A stretch of 64,000 nt of DNA from JAUASW01 sp036880965 (GCF_036880965.1 NZ_JBAJMV010000004.1:434001-498000); one strand, 5' to 3'. Shown: positions 20,406 through 29,595, counted from the stretch's first letter. Notes: generated from the letters alone by a model not told the origin. Numbers and translations are program-made.

Positions 20406-21671
20406 CTAGCGGTAGCGCTGGGTCGGCGAGAGCTGGCGCAGCGCGTACTTGATCAGCTGGTCCTGCCCGTCGTAGAGCGTGACCAGCTCGACCACCTCGA
20501 GCCCGGGCTTGCCCAGGGCCGCCCCGGCCGCCACGTCCGAGGCCGCCTTTGCGGCGGACGCTGCGGCGGCCTTGTAGGCCGGCAGCTTCGCCAGCAGCGC
20601 CATCAGTTGCGCGGGCGAAAGCTTGCTGAGGTCCTGCGCAGGAAGCTGCGCCAGCACCTCGGGCGGCAAGTCCGGTGGCAGCAGGGTTTTCACGCGCAGG
20701 TGCCGCAGCAGGCGACGCCCGCTGTCGAACTTCCTCTCGTCGGCCTTGCCCAGGCGTTCGCGCAGCTGCTCAGGCCGCGTCGTGCCGGCCTGAAGCTCAC
20801 GTGCAGCCTGCGCCAGCGGATGATCCGAGGCCAGCAGGGCCGCGTCCACCGGCTGCTGGGGATCGTCGGCAAACTCCATCACCACCCGGGTCTCGTCCGA
20901 CCAGCGCTTGTCGCCCATGGGCAGGCGGAACATGCGCTCGCGCAGCAGAAAGCCCCAGTCGTACTGCGCGCCCGAGCCCTCGGTCAGGCCCTGCAGCATG
21001 GCATTGCTCAGGGCCATCCGGCGCTCGCCATCGACCAGGGTGACGGCAAAGAGGGCACGATCGGCAAAGCTGCTGCCGCTGGACCAGGTGTTGTCGCAGC
21101 TGTCAGGCTGCGACGTCAGGGCCCGCACCATGCGGCCCAGGAAGCCGACCTTGTCGCCGCGCGCCACGCCGCTCTCGAAACCCACCTTGCACTGCAGGCG
21201 CAGGTCACCCAGCCGCCGCTCATTGGGCGGCAGGCCCGGCGTGCGGATGTCGGCCCGCCAGGTCACGCGACCGTCCAGCAGCTTGCTCTTCAGCTCGGTG
21301 GCATCGGGATAGCGGTTCCAGGCCGGGTCGATCGTGAAGTTGTCTTCGGCATCCAGCGGCACCGGCACACGGCCCTGGCGCGTGACCAGGGCGAGGTTGA
21401 TTCTCTGCTGATGCTCGGCCTGGGTGCGCGCATAGACCTTGAACTTCAGCTCGGCCAGCGGTGCCAGCGCATGCAGCTTCTCGAACAGCTCGCGCGCTTC
21501 GTAAAGCGTGGCCAGGGTCTTGAGCTCGCGCTGGGCGGTCGATTCGCCCTGCACCTCGACCTTGGCGAGCTGGGCATCTGGCTTGGGCTCGATGGAAGGC
21601 TCCGTCTGCGCAAGGCCGGGCAGCGGCAACGCAAGGCAGAGCAGCAGCAGGATCGGCTGACAAGTGTTCAT
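20406..21671 (-). CDS. Exported protein of unknown function
   Basis: Not recognised. 421 aa beginning with a signal peptide (MNTCQPILLLLCLALPLPGLAQ) and a Pro/Glu-rich mature start, so probably periplasmic. The central part has two cysteines close enough for disulfides (LRLQCKVGFESG and PDSCDNTWSSGSSFADRALF). The C-terminal third is helical and Ala-rich (AYKAAAASAAKAASDVAAGA). The start overlaps the stop of pepQ by 4 nt (ATGA), so it is co-translated with it. No enzyme motif was seen. Convergent with ompW, 9 nt apart. Confidence 0.65.
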   Translation of the reverse strand: MNTCQPILLLLCLALPLPGLAQTEPSIEPKPDAQLAKVEVQGESTAQRELKTLATLYEARELFEKLHALAPLAELKFKVYARTQAEHQQRINLALVTRQGRVPVPLDAEDNFTIDPAWNRYPDATELKSKLLDGRVTWRADIRTPGLPPNERRLGDLRLQCKVGFESGVARGDKVGFLGRMVRALTSQPDSCDNTWSSGSSFADRALFAVTLVDGERRMALSNAMLQGLTEGSGAQYDWGFLLRERMFRLPMGDKRWSDETRVVMEFADDPQQPVDAALLASDHPLAQAARELQAGTTRPEQLRERLGKADERKFDSGRRLLRHLRVKTLLPPDLPPEVLAQLPAQDLSKLSPAQLMALLAKLPAYKAAAASAAKAASDVAAGAALGKPGLEVVELVTLYDGQDQLIKYALRQLSPTQRYR

Positions 21672-22981
21672 CGCAGCGCCGCGAACGCATCCCGGGTCAT
21701 GTTCTCCGGCGCGCCTTCGGCACGGCAGGCGACGTCGTCCTCGATGCGCACACCGCCATAGGGAAGCAAGCGGTCCACCTTGGCCCAGTCCACCGCCGCT
21801 GCATTCTTCGAAGCGCGCAACTGCTTCAACAGCGTCGGGATGAAATACAGGCCCGGCTCGATGGTCACCACCATGCCGGCCTCGAGCTTGCGCGTCAGGC
21901 GCAGGTAGCGATGACCTTCGGGCTTGGGCGAGACAGCGCCGGTGTCATCCGCCATGAAGCCGCCGATGTCGTGCACCTGCAGGCCCAGCAAATGGCCGAT
22001 GCCATGCGGCATGAAGATGCTGGAGACGCCTTCGGCCACGATGGCCTCGGCGCTCATCTTCACGACGCCTTGCTCCGACAGGATCGCAGCCAGCCGGCGA
22101 TGCGTGCTCAGGTGGATGTCGCGGTAATCGGTGCCGGCGCGGACCTCGTCCACGAGAGCCAGCTGAGACGATTCCATCGCCGCCAGCAGGGCCTCGAATT
22201 CCTCATGGCCGCCGCGGCTCCAGGTGCGCGTGATGTCGCTGGCATAGCCGTTGACCTGCGCACCGGCATCGATCAGGAAGCTGCGCGACTGGCTTGGCGC
22301 CATGGCGTCTTGATACTGGTAATGCAAGACCGCGCAATGCTCGTTCAGGCCGACGATATTGGTGTACGGCAGATCGCGGTCGGTGTGGCCGGTGGCAGCC
22401 AGATAGGCGCGATGGATCTCAAGCTCGGAGGCGCCGGCCATGAAGGCATCACGAGCGGCCAGGTGTCCCTTGGCCGCGCAACGCGAGGCGGCGCGCATCT
22501 GTTCCAGCTCGTACTCGCTCTTGAAGGCGCGCGGGTACTGCAGGAGGTGCAGCAGTTGTTCGGGGTTGTTGGGCGTGACACCCGCCAGCGCCGCATCGGC
22601 CTCGCCAATGATGGCCAGCCTGCCATGGCCTTGCAGATGCGCGGCGGCCTCGGCTGCGTCGCTGATGATGGCGATCTCGAAATGCCCGACCCAGTAGCCG
22701 CTCGGCGGGCTTGGGGGCACATGCCAGTAGTCGTCCGGCTGGTAGTACACCAGCAGAGGCTTGCGGCCCGGGCGGATCAGCAGCCAGCTGTTGGGATGCT
22801 GCGTCAGCGGCAGCCAATGCTTGAAATGCGGATTGGGCTGGAACAAATAGGGACGGTCATCCAGGAAGGCGAACTTCTCGATGCCGGAGGCGATGGCCAG
22901 CGCGTCAAAGCCGCTGCGGCTCAGGGCGTTCTCGGTGCGCTGCTGCAGCTGGGCAATGTGTTGGGCGTAGAGCGTATTCAT
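21668..22981 (-). CDS. pepQ: Xaa-Pro dipeptidase (PepQ-like, M24 metallopeptidase)
   Basis: Cytoplasmic dimetal enzyme cleaving Xaa-Pro dipeptides. 437 aa, close to E. coli PepQ (443). A creatinase-type N-terminal domain precedes the pita-bread catalytic domain. All five metal ligands are visible: Asp in IDAGAQVNGYASDITRT (both), His in FMPHGIGHLLGL, Glu in VVTIEPGLYF and Glu in GGVRIEDDV. The insert FIPTLLKQLR after the fourth ligand is typical of the PepQ branch and separates it from PepP. First gene of a two-gene unit with the exported protein that follows. Confidence 0.92.
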   Translation of the reverse strand: MNTLYAQHIAQLQQRTENALSRSGFDALAIASGIEKFAFLDDRPYLFQPNPHFKHWLPLTQHPNSWLLIRPGRKPLLVYYQPDDYWHVPPSPPSGYWVGHFEIAIISDAAEAAAHLQGHGRLAIIGEADAALAGVTPNNPEQLLHLLQYPRAFKSEYELEQMRAASRCAAKGHLAARDAFMAGASELEIHRAYLAATGHTDRDLPYTNIVGLNEHCAVLHYQYQDAMAPSQSRSFLIDAGAQVNGYASDITRTWSRGGHEEFEALLAAMESSQLALVDEVRAGTDYRDIHLSTHRRLAAILSEQGVVKMSAEAIVAEGVSSIFMPHGIGHLLGLQVHDIGGFMADDTGAVSPKPEGHRYLRLTRKLEAGMVVTIEPGLYFIPTLLKQLRASKNAAAVDWAKVDRLLPYGGVRIEDDVACRAEGAPENMTRDAFAALR

Positions 22982-23013
22982 GCCGGCATTGTGGCGCAGA
23001 CACCGGGCCCGGC

Positions 23014-23598
23014 TCAGCCGTTCACATCCCAGACCACGCCCTCCTCGGTCAGCATCGCGTCCAGCGGCACATCGTGCGGCTCGGCTTTGAGCAGCGGCTG
23101 GAAACCATGCGCATAGCCGATGCCGGCCGTGGCCGGGCGCGGCTGCAGCGCGGCCAGCGTGCGGTCCATGAAGCCGCCGCCATAGCCCAAGCGCAGGCCG
23201 CAGGGCCCGTAGCCCAGGCAGGGCACGATCACCAGCTGAGGCTCGAAGACCTCGGTGTCCTTGGGCTTCGGGATGTCGTAGGCGTCTTCTTCCATCGGGC
23301 AGCCCGGGTACCAGACATGGAATCGCAGGGTGCCATGCTCGCGGTCCACCACCGGCAGGCCGATGCGGCGCTCGGGGTGGGCCTCGCTCCAGCGATAGAG
23401 CGCCGGCAGCGGGTCGAACTCGCCCTTGATCGGCCAGTAGGCGCCGATGGTCATCTCGCGCCTGCGCACCAGCCAGACGCGCAGCACGCTTTGCAGCTCC
23501 TCAGCGAGCTCAAGCCGGTGAGGCAGGTCCAGCCGATCCTGAATCAGCTTGCGGCGCAGGGCGGCACGGTCATTCAAATCCACGGCGACAACCTCCAT
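23014..23598 (-). CDS. 5-formyltetrahydrofolate cyclo-ligase family protein (copy 1)
   Basis: 194 aa of the 5-FCL/YgfA fold, which converts 5-formyl-THF to methenyl-THF using ATP. Visible blocks are LNDRAALRRKLIQDR, IGAYWPIKGEFDPLPAL, VPCLGYGPCGLRLGYGGGFMDRT and a C-terminal EPHDVPLDAMLTEEG. The active-site loop reads GGGFMDRT instead of the common GGGYYDR. A second, more canonical copy lies 1.9 kb away. The start at 23598 gives MEVVAVDLND; the open frame extends to 23670. It is divergent from a TfoX-domain gene. Either a genuine 5-FCL or a paralog with altered substrate. Confidence 0.8.
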   Translation of the reverse strand: MEVVAVDLNDRAALRRKLIQDRLDLPHRLELAEELQSVLRVWLVRRREMTIGAYWPIKGEFDPLPALYRWSEAHPERRIGLPVVDREHGTLRFHVWYPGCPMEEDAYDIPKPKDTEVFEPQLVIVPCLGYGPCGLRLGYGGGFMDRTLAALQPRPATAGIGYAHGFQPLLKAEPHDVPLDAMLTEEGVVWDVNG

Positions 23599-23619
23599 CC
23601 ATAGGCGGACCTGGGCATT

Positions 23620-24009
23620 GTGGCCGACTACGATAGCGCCATGGCCGCCCTGAATGAATTCGTCGCCCATTGCGTGGAACTTCTGCAGCCCCTGGGCAGC
23701 GTGCGCTGGCGGCGCATGTTCGGCGGCTACGGCATCTACCTGGACGACTTCTTCATTGCCATCGTCGCCGACGAGCAGCTCTACCTGAAGACCGACGACA
23801 TCAACCGCGCGCAGTTCGTGGCGGCGGGCTGCGAGCCTTTCGTCTTTCAGCAGAAAGATGGCGCGACGATGGAGATCAAGTACTACCGGCCGCCCGAAGA
23901 GGCGCTGGAGTCACCGGCCCTGATGCAGCCCTGGGCTCGGCTGGCGCTGGATGCAGCCTTGCGTGCGGCGCAGGCCAAGACAACCCCGGCCAGGCGCAGC
24001 AAGGCATGA
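23620..24009 (+). CDS. TfoX N-terminal domain protein
   Basis: Small protein (129 aa from a GTG at 23620, 122 aa from the ATG at 23641) consisting only of the TfoX N-terminal domain. The FGGYGIYLDDFFIAIVADEQL block and YYRPPEEALESPALMQPWARLALD are characteristic. Full-length TfoX regulates competence in gammaproteobacteria, but single-domain homologs like this are widespread and uncharacterised, so a competence role should not be assumed. The stop overlaps the start of the LysR gene (ATGA), suggesting one transcript. Confidence 0.85.
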   Translation: MADYDSAMAALNEFVAHCVELLQPLGSVRWRRMFGGYGIYLDDFFIAIVADEQLYLKTDDINRAQFVAAGCEPFVFQQKDGATMEIKYYRPPEEALESPALMQPWARLALDAALRAAQAKTTPARRSKA

Positions 24010-24959
24010 GCAGAACGCCGGCCCGACAGCGCCCACTGGCCATCGGTCCGCTGCGCGCGTTCGAAGCCGTGGCGCGGCTTTCCAGCTTTCGGGCCGCGGC
24101 TGATGAATTGAACCTGAGCCCCTCGGCCGTCAGCCGCCAGGTGCAGGCCCTGGAAGACGAAATCGGCACCGCCTTGCTGTTGCGTGGCAGCCGCCACGTG
24201 GAGCTGACGACCGATGGCGCTGAACTGCTCCGCGCCACCAAGGCCGCAGTGAAGAAGCTGGACGACACCGTGCGCCAGATCCGCGAGACCCAGGGTCGCC
24301 GGGTGGTCACCGTCTCGACCTTTGCCTCCTTCGCCTCGCTGTGGCTGCTGCCGCGGCTGCAAGACTTCCAGCGCCAGCATCCAGACATCGACATCCGCGT
24401 CTCGGCGCAGGATGCGATGGTCGATCTGGACGAAGGCGAGCTCGATCTCGCGCTGCGCCATCAGCGCAAGTCCGCGCCAACACCGGGTGCCGAGTGGCTG
24501 TTCGACGAGATGCTGAGCCCCGTGGCCAGCCCTGCCCTGCTCGCCCAGGGTCCGGCCCTGCGACGCGTGGCCGATCTCGCGCGGCACACGCTGGTAGAAG
24601 ACGACGACGAGCGCCGCTACGACGGCTCCTTGAGCTGGCGCTCATGGCTCGCGGCGCAGGGGCAGCCGCACCTGCAGCCGCGCCGATGGCTGTATCTGAG
24701 CTATGCGCACCAGCAGGTGCAGACCGCGCTCGCCGGCCAGGCTCTGGCCTTGGGGCGATTGGCGATGTGCCAGCAGGCGCTGCTGCGCGGCGAACTGGTC
24801 GAGCCCTTCGGTGCCAGCGCGCGGGCCGAAAGCCCCTATGCCTACTGGCTCCTGCTGTCAGCCCAGGGCCGCGAACGGCCGGAGGTCTTGCAGTTTGCAG
24901 CCTGGATCCGCGAGCAGGCACAGGTCTGCCGAGGCGACATGGACAGCCTCAGGGGCTGA
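24006..24959 (+). CDS. LysR family transcriptional regulator (GcvA-like branch)
   Basis: 317-aa regulator. The N-terminal HTH (about residues 12-70) reads LRAFEAVARLSSFRAAADEL then LSPSAVSRQVQALEDEIG, which is the GcvA/AmpR style. The C-terminal two-lobed substrate domain follows (VVTVSTFASFASLWLLPRLQ, LDLALRHQ). Effector is unknown. It is translationally coupled to the TfoX-domain gene by a 4-nt overlap, so that protein may be a target or partner. The 3' end overlaps the convergent 5-FCL copy 2 by 11 bases. Confidence 0.92.
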   Translation: MSRTPARQRPLAIGPLRAFEAVARLSSFRAAADELNLSPSAVSRQVQALEDEIGTALLLRGSRHVELTTDGAELLRATKAAVKKLDDTVRQIRETQGRRVVTVSTFASFASLWLLPRLQDFQRQHPDIDIRVSAQDAMVDLDEGELDLALRHQRKSAPTPGAEWLFDEMLSPVASPALLAQGPALRRVADLARHTLVEDDDERRYDGSLSWRSWLAAQGQPHLQPRRWLYLSYAHQQVQTALAGQALALGRLAMCQQALLRGELVEPFGASARAESPYAYWLLLSAQGRERPEVLQFAAWIREQAQVCRGDMDSLRG

Positions 24960-25536
24960 TCACTTCGGTCTCGGTCAAGACCAGGGTCAGGGCCTGGTCA
25001 TGCGGCTCGATCGCAAAATGCGTGCGCCCCAGGTTCCAGGCCAGGCCGACGCTGATCACGCCTGGATGCTCGGCCAGCCAGCGGTCGTAATAGCCGCCGC
25101 CATAGCCCAGCCGGTAGCCCTCGGCCGTGAAGCCCACGCAGGGCACCAGCACCACATCGGGCTGCACCAGCGCACCGGCGCTGCTGCCGATGCCGCATTC
25201 GTCGTTCACCGTGGGCACCTGGCCATCCCAGCGACGGTATTCCATGCGGCGGGGGCTCTTGTAGGCGAAGGGCAGGGCCAGGGGGCAATCCAGCAGTTCT
25301 GAATGAGGAAGCAGCGCGTCGGCTGCGTTAAATTCACCTTCAAGAGGCCAATAAAGCCCCAGGCATTGCGGTTCCAATTGCTCCAGCACCGCGTGCAGGG
25401 AGCGGCTCAGCGCCAGCGCCGCAGCATGAGCGGCCGGCGTGGCCAGCCATTCTTTGCGGCGCGCCAGCAACTCTTGCCGCAATTCGGCCCGCGAATGCGC
25501 TGCGGAAGGCTTGGGCTGTGGCACTGTGGCATCCAT
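24949..25536 (-). CDS. 5-formyltetrahydrofolate cyclo-ligase (copy 2, canonical motif)
   Basis: 195-aa cytoplasmic enzyme making 5,10-methenyl-THF from 5-formyl-THF with ATP. Motifs are RAELRQELLARRKEW at the N-terminus (phosphate-binding basic residues), LGLYWPLEGEFNAADAL, and VPCVGFTAEGYRLGYGGGYYDRW with the standard GGGYYDR loop, ending IEPHDQALTLVLTETEV. The start is at 25536, where ATG gives MDATVPQ. Only 10 nt separate this start from the divergent lytic transglycosylase start, so both promoters lie inside the opposite genes. Of the two copies this is the likelier folate-salvage enzyme. Confidence 0.92.
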   Translation of the reverse strand: MDATVPQPKPSAAHSRAELRQELLARRKEWLATPAAHAAALALSRSLHAVLEQLEPQCLGLYWPLEGEFNAADALLPHSELLDCPLALPFAYKSPRRMEYRRWDGQVPTVNDECGIGSSAGALVQPDVVLVPCVGFTAEGYRLGYGGGYYDRWLAEHPGVISVGLAWNLGRTHFAIEPHDQALTLVLTETEVISP

Positions 25537-25546
25537 ATTGAGCAAG

Positions 25547-27565
25547 ATGAAAGCGTTGTTGTTGATGATCTCGAAGAGCCGCAGCCGGGCCCTGGCCTGG
25601 GCAGTATATGGAGCAGCCCTGCTGGCTGCGCCTGCCCTGGCTGCGCCCAATCCGGAACCGCTGAACCAGGCCAGGCAGGCGCTGGACAAGCGCGACCGCA
25701 AGCAGCTGAGCCAGTTGAGCGTCGAAGCCGAGCGCAGCCAGTACCTGCTGGCACCCTGGATCGCCTATTGGGACCTGGGCCTGCGCCTGGCCGAAGTCAG
25801 CCAAGCGGAGGTCGAAGCCTTTTACACGCGCTGGCGCGGCAGCTATGTGGAAGACCGGCTGCGCAACGACTGGCTTCTGGAGCTCGGCCGGCGCCGCGAC
25901 TGGAAGAATTTTGTCCAGGACTTTCCGCGCTTCAGGATGAATGACGACCGCGAGGTCACCTGCTATGGGGTCCTGACCGAGTACCAGGCGGGCCGCGACG
26001 TGAAGGCCACGGCCCGTGCCACCTGGCTGGCCCAGAAGGACGGCGACGACGGCTGCAATCTGCTGGCCACCACGCTGTTTGAGGCCAGGAAGCTGAGCCA
26101 GGCCGACGTCTGGCTCAAGCTGAGGCTCTCCATCGAGGCCAACAAGCCGCGCGCCGTGAAGCAGGCCGGCACCCTGCTTGGCAAGCCGACACTGGCCGCG
26201 CTGGCAAGCTTGCAGGACAGCGCCGGCAAGTTCCTGAGTCGGCGCGTCGCCAGTGCCGTGCGCGGCCAGCAGGAGCTGGACACGCTGGCGCTGATCCGCG
26301 TCGCCGGCAGCGACCCGGGCCAGGCCGCTGAGCTGATGACCAGCAAATGGGAAAGGCGCCTGCCCAACGAGCTGGCCGCCTGGGTCTGGGGCCAGATCGG
26401 CCGCCAATCGGCCCTGCGCCTGCAGCCTGAGGCCATGCGCTACTACCAGCGCGCGCTCACGCTCCAAGGCGATAGCAGCATCGAATGGAGCGAAGACACC
26501 CTCGCCTGGGCCGCCCGTGCAGCGCTGCGCGTGGCGCATACCGGCCGCGATGCCGAGCTGCTGCAGGCGATCGACCGCCTCGGCCCGAACGAGCAGCGCA
26601 GCGACGCCTGGCAGTACTGGCGCGCCCATGCGCAGCTCAACAGCGCCCCGGTAGGCGCGCCGGGCGATGCGCAGCGCGCACAGGCACGGGCCGTCCTGCA
26701 GTCGCTGGCGTCGCCCCTGAATTTCTACGGAAAGCTGGCCGCCGATGAACTCGGCCTGATCCTGCGCCTGCCACCAGCGCCGATGCCGCTTACCGCCAGC
26801 GAGAAGGAACAAGCCGCCGCCCACCCGGGCCTGCGCCGCGCCTTGGCCCTGCTCGAGCTGGGCCTGCGCAGCGAGGGCGTGCGCGAATGGAACTACAGCC
26901 TGCGCGGCATGGGCGACCGGGAGCTGCTCGCAGCCGCCCAGCTCGCTTGCGACCAGCAGGTCTGGGACCGCTGCATCAACGCCAGCGAACGCACCAAGGT
27001 CGAGGTCGACATGGCGCAGCGCTTCCCCACGCCCTTGCGCCAGCAGGTGCTGGCCACGGCCGGCGAAGTGGGCGTGGATGCGGCGGCCGTCTACGGCCTG
27101 ATCCGCCAGGAATCGCGCTTCGTGCACGACGCCCGCTCCAGCGTTGGCGCCTCAGGCCTGATGCAGGTGATGCCGGCGACCGCCAAATGGCTGGCCAGGA
27201 AGAACGGCCTCGAGTTCAAGGCCGGCGACCTGAACGACCGCGACCGCAACCTGCTGCTGGGCACGCACTACCTGAAGATGGTGCTCGACAACTTCGACGG
27301 CTCCCTGCCCCTTGCTGCCGCGGCCTACAACGCCGGCCCTTCGCGCTCGCGCCGCTGGCGTGACGGCCCGACGCTGGATGCAGCGATCTGGGCGGAGAGC
27401 ATCCCCTTCAACGAGACGCGCGACTATGTGAAGAAGGTGCTGTCCAACACCACCATCTACGCGCAGATCCTGGGCCGCGACAAGCCCCTGCTCCGCGATC
27501 ACCTGGGCCGCACCATAGGCCCGCGCGAAGCCAGTTCGGCGGGCTTGAGCAGCCAGCTGCGCTGA
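25547..27565 (+). CDS. slt: Soluble lytic murein transglycosylase (Slt70-like)
   Basis: Periplasmic enzyme cleaving the MurNAc–GlcNAc bond with 1,6-anhydro product, for cell-wall remodelling. 672 aa (Slt70 is about 645). The signal peptide ends AAPALAA|PNP. A long helical superhelix domain (about residues 30-490) precedes the SLT catalytic domain. Catalytic Glu522 lies in IRQESRF, followed by GASGLMQVMPATA and AAYNAGPSRSRRW, the family signatures. The start ATG at 25547 is chosen for the signal peptide. No partner gene is evident. Confidence 0.95.
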   Translation: MKALLLMISKSRSRALAWAVYGAALLAAPALAAPNPEPLNQARQALDKRDRKQLSQLSVEAERSQYLLAPWIAYWDLGLRLAEVSQAEVEAFYTRWRGSYVEDRLRNDWLLELGRRRDWKNFVQDFPRFRMNDDREVTCYGVLTEYQAGRDVKATARATWLAQKDGDDGCNLLATTLFEARKLSQADVWLKLRLSIEANKPRAVKQAGTLLGKPTLAALASLQDSAGKFLSRRVASAVRGQQELDTLALIRVAGSDPGQAAELMTSKWERRLPNELAAWVWGQIGRQSALRLQPEAMRYYQRALTLQGDSSIEWSEDTLAWAARAALRVAHTGRDAELLQAIDRLGPNEQRSDAWQYWRAHAQLNSAPVGAPGDAQRAQARAVLQSLASPLNFYGKLAADELGLILRLPPAPMPLTASEKEQAAAHPGLRRALALLELGLRSEGVREWNYSLRGMGDRELLAAAQLACDQQVWDRCINASERTKVEVDMAQRFPTPLRQQVLATAGEVGVDAAAVYGLIRQESRFVHDARSSVGASGLMQVMPATAKWLARKNGLEFKAGDLNDRDRNLLLGTHYLKMVLDNFDGSLPLAAAAYNAGPSRSRRWRDGPTLDAAIWAESIPFNETRDYVKKVLSNTTIYAQILGRDKPLLRDHLGRTIGPREASSAGLSSQLR

Positions 27566-27669
27566 ACCCGGTCAACGATGCGGCGCCGGCAACGCTGGCT
27601 TGCCGAAAGCTCAGCGTTGCCCGCGCGCGGCCGGTCTAGCATGCAGGCCAACATCAAAGGAGCTTCGCC

Positions 27670-28359
27670 ATGCGTCTGATCATCGGAAACAAGAACTACT
27701 CGTCCTGGTCCATGAGGCCCTGGGTGCTGCTCAAGGAACTGGGCATCCCGTTCGAAGAGCACAAGGTGCTGTTCGACTTCGCACCCGGCTCGCCCTTCTA
27801 TACCGCGCTGCAAGGCGTGGGCCCGGCCGGCCGGGTGCCGGTGGTCGTCGAGGCCGATGGCTTCTCGGTCTGGGATTCGCTGGCCATCATCGAGTACATC
27901 GCCGAGCAGCATCCCGACAAGGCGGTCTGGCCGCGCGATGCCCGCCAACGCGCCAAGGCCCGCGCGCTGTGCGCCGAGATGCACGCCGGCTTCGGCAAGC
28001 TGCGCGGCCTGTGCCCGATGAATATCGAAGCCGATCTGAAGGCCCTGGGTCCGAAGTTCCTGGCCGAGGAACCCGGTCTCGTGGCCGATCTGGCCCGCAT
28101 CGATGCGATCTGGAGCGAGCAGCTCGCGGCCCACGGCGGGCCCTTCCTGTTCGGCGAGTTCGGCGCGGCGGATGCCTATTTCGCGCCGGTGGTGATGCGT
28201 GTGACGCGCTACGGGCTGCCGCTGTCTGCAGCCGCGCACGCCTATGCGCAGCGCGTGGAGCAGACCGGCGCAGTCAAGGCCTGGGTGGCGGATGCGCTGC
28301 AAGAGCATGTCTGGGTGGCCGAGGACGAGCCCTACCGGACTGCCCCGACAATGGGCTGA
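27670..28359 (+). CDS. Glutathione S-transferase family protein
   Basis: 229-aa cytoplasmic GST-fold protein. N-terminal thioredoxin-like domain starts MRLIIGNKNYSSWSMRPWVL; the SSWSMRPW stretch carries the likely glutathione-activating Ser, and GRVPVVVEADGFSVWDSLAI is the GSH-binding loop. An all-helical C-terminal domain follows. The SSWSMRPW type is common in proteobacterial GSTs of undefined substrate. An AAAGGAG site lies about 8 nt upstream. Its stop overlaps the cca start (TGATG), so the two genes are co-translated. Specific detoxification role is unknown. Confidence 0.9.
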   Translation: MRLIIGNKNYSSWSMRPWVLLKELGIPFEEHKVLFDFAPGSPFYTALQGVGPAGRVPVVVEADGFSVWDSLAIIEYIAEQHPDKAVWPRDARQRAKARALCAEMHAGFGKLRGLCPMNIEADLKALGPKFLAEEPGLVADLARIDAIWSEQLAAHGGPFLFGEFGAADAYFAPVVMRVTRYGLPLSAAAHAYAQRVEQTGAVKAWVADALQEHVWVAEDEPYRTAPTMG

Positions 28360-29579
28360 TGCAGCTCTATCAAGTCGGTGGCGTGGTGCGGGACCGCCTG
28401 CTCGGGCGTCCCATCTCGGATGTGGATTGGGTCGTCGTCGGCGCCCGGCCGGATGAAATGCTGGCCCAAGGCTATCTGCCGGTGGGCAAGGACTTCCCGG
28501 TCTTCCTGCACCCTGAGACGCACGAGGAATATGCGCTGGCCCGCACCGAGCGCAAGACCGGCCCCGGCTATCACGGCTTCGACTTCCATGCGGCGCCCGA
28601 GGTGACGCTGGAGCAGGACCTGGCACGCCGCGACCTGACGATCAATGCCATGGCGCAGGCCAGCGACGGCCAGCTGATCGACCCCTACGGCGGCCAGCGC
28701 GATCTTGACGCGCGCATGTTCCGTCATGTGTCTGAAGCCTTTGCCGAAGACCCGGTGCGCATCCTGCGGCTGGCGCGCTTCGGCGCCCGCTTTCCTGACT
28801 TTGCTGTCGCGCCCGAAACGCAGGCGCTGATGCAGCAGATGGTGGCCGCCGGCGAGGTGGACGCCCTGGTGGCCGAGCGCGTCTGGCAGGAGCTGGCGCG
28901 CGGGCTGATGGAGGCCAGGCCCTCGCGGATGTTCGAGCTGCTTCGCTCATGCGGCGCCCTCGCACGCCTGCTGCCCGAGCTGGATGCGCTGTTCGGCGTG
29001 CCGCAGCCGGCCGAGCACCATCCCGAGATTGACTGCGGCCTCCATGCGCTGATGGTGCTGGACCAATGCGCCAGGGTCGATGCGCCGCTGACCGTGCGCT
29101 ATGCCTGCCTCTGCCACGACCTCGGCAAGGGCCTGACGCCAGAGGACCTGCTGCCGCGGCACATCGCCCATGAGGGCCGCAGCGCGCGGCTGGCCCGGCA
29201 GGTCAGCGAGCGCTGGCGCGTGCCACGCGATTGCGCCGAGCTGGCCGAGCTGGTGGCGCGCGAGCACACGCATGTGCATCAGAGCGAGGGCTTCTCGCCC
29301 TCGGCGCGGCTGCGCCTGATCGAGCGCTGCGATGGCTTGCGCCGGCCGGAGCGCTTCGAGCAGATGCTGCAGGCCTGCGAGTGCGACGCACGCGGCCGCC
29401 TGGGCCTGGAAGAGCGCGACTATCCGCAGCGCGCGCTATTGCAGCGCGACCTCGGCACGCTGCAGGGGCTGGACCTGGCGGCCGTCTCGGCCGACGCGCT
29501 CGCACGCAATCTCAAGGGCGTCGACATCGGGCGCGCCATACAGGCGGCACGGCTGGCGGCCCTGGAAGCTCTGGCCTGA
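28359..29579 (+). CDS. cca: CCA-adding tRNA nucleotidyltransferase (with HD domain)
   Basis: Adds or repairs the 3' CCA end of tRNAs without a template. 406 aa; E. coli Cca is 412. The nucleotidyltransferase head contains the phosphate-binding GGVVRDRLLG (residues 7-16) and the metal-binding pair of DVDW. RRDLTINAMA is the EhxxRxDLTIN class-II feature, and EDPVRILRLARFGARF gives the base-selection block. The C-terminal HD phosphohydrolase module has CHDLGKGLTP and AHEGRSARLA. The HD domain supports phosphatase activity as in E. coli. Overlaps the GST gene. Confidence 0.97.
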   Translation: MQLYQVGGVVRDRLLGRPISDVDWVVVGARPDEMLAQGYLPVGKDFPVFLHPETHEEYALARTERKTGPGYHGFDFHAAPEVTLEQDLARRDLTINAMAQASDGQLIDPYGGQRDLDARMFRHVSEAFAEDPVRILRLARFGARFPDFAVAPETQALMQQMVAAGEVDALVAERVWQELARGLMEARPSRMFELLRSCGALARLLPELDALFGVPQPAEHHPEIDCGLHALMVLDQCARVDAPLTVRYACLCHDLGKGLTPEDLLPRHIAHEGRSARLARQVSERWRVPRDCAELAELVAREHTHVHQSEGFSPSARLRLIERCDGLRRPERFEQMLQACECDARGRLGLEERDYPQRALLQRDLGTLQGLDLAAVSADALARNLKGVDIGRAIQAARLAALEALA

Positions 29580-29595
29580 GCGCTGGGCTGAGGGA

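Noticed and set aside
23620..24009. TfoX-domain protein as a competence master regulator next to dprA
   Set aside because: Only the N-terminal domain is present, and dprA is 40 kb away; no evidence for linkage.
25340..27127. Long minus-strand frame opposite the lytic transglycosylase
   Set aside because: The plus strand encodes every catalytic block of an SLT; the opposite frame has none of any family.
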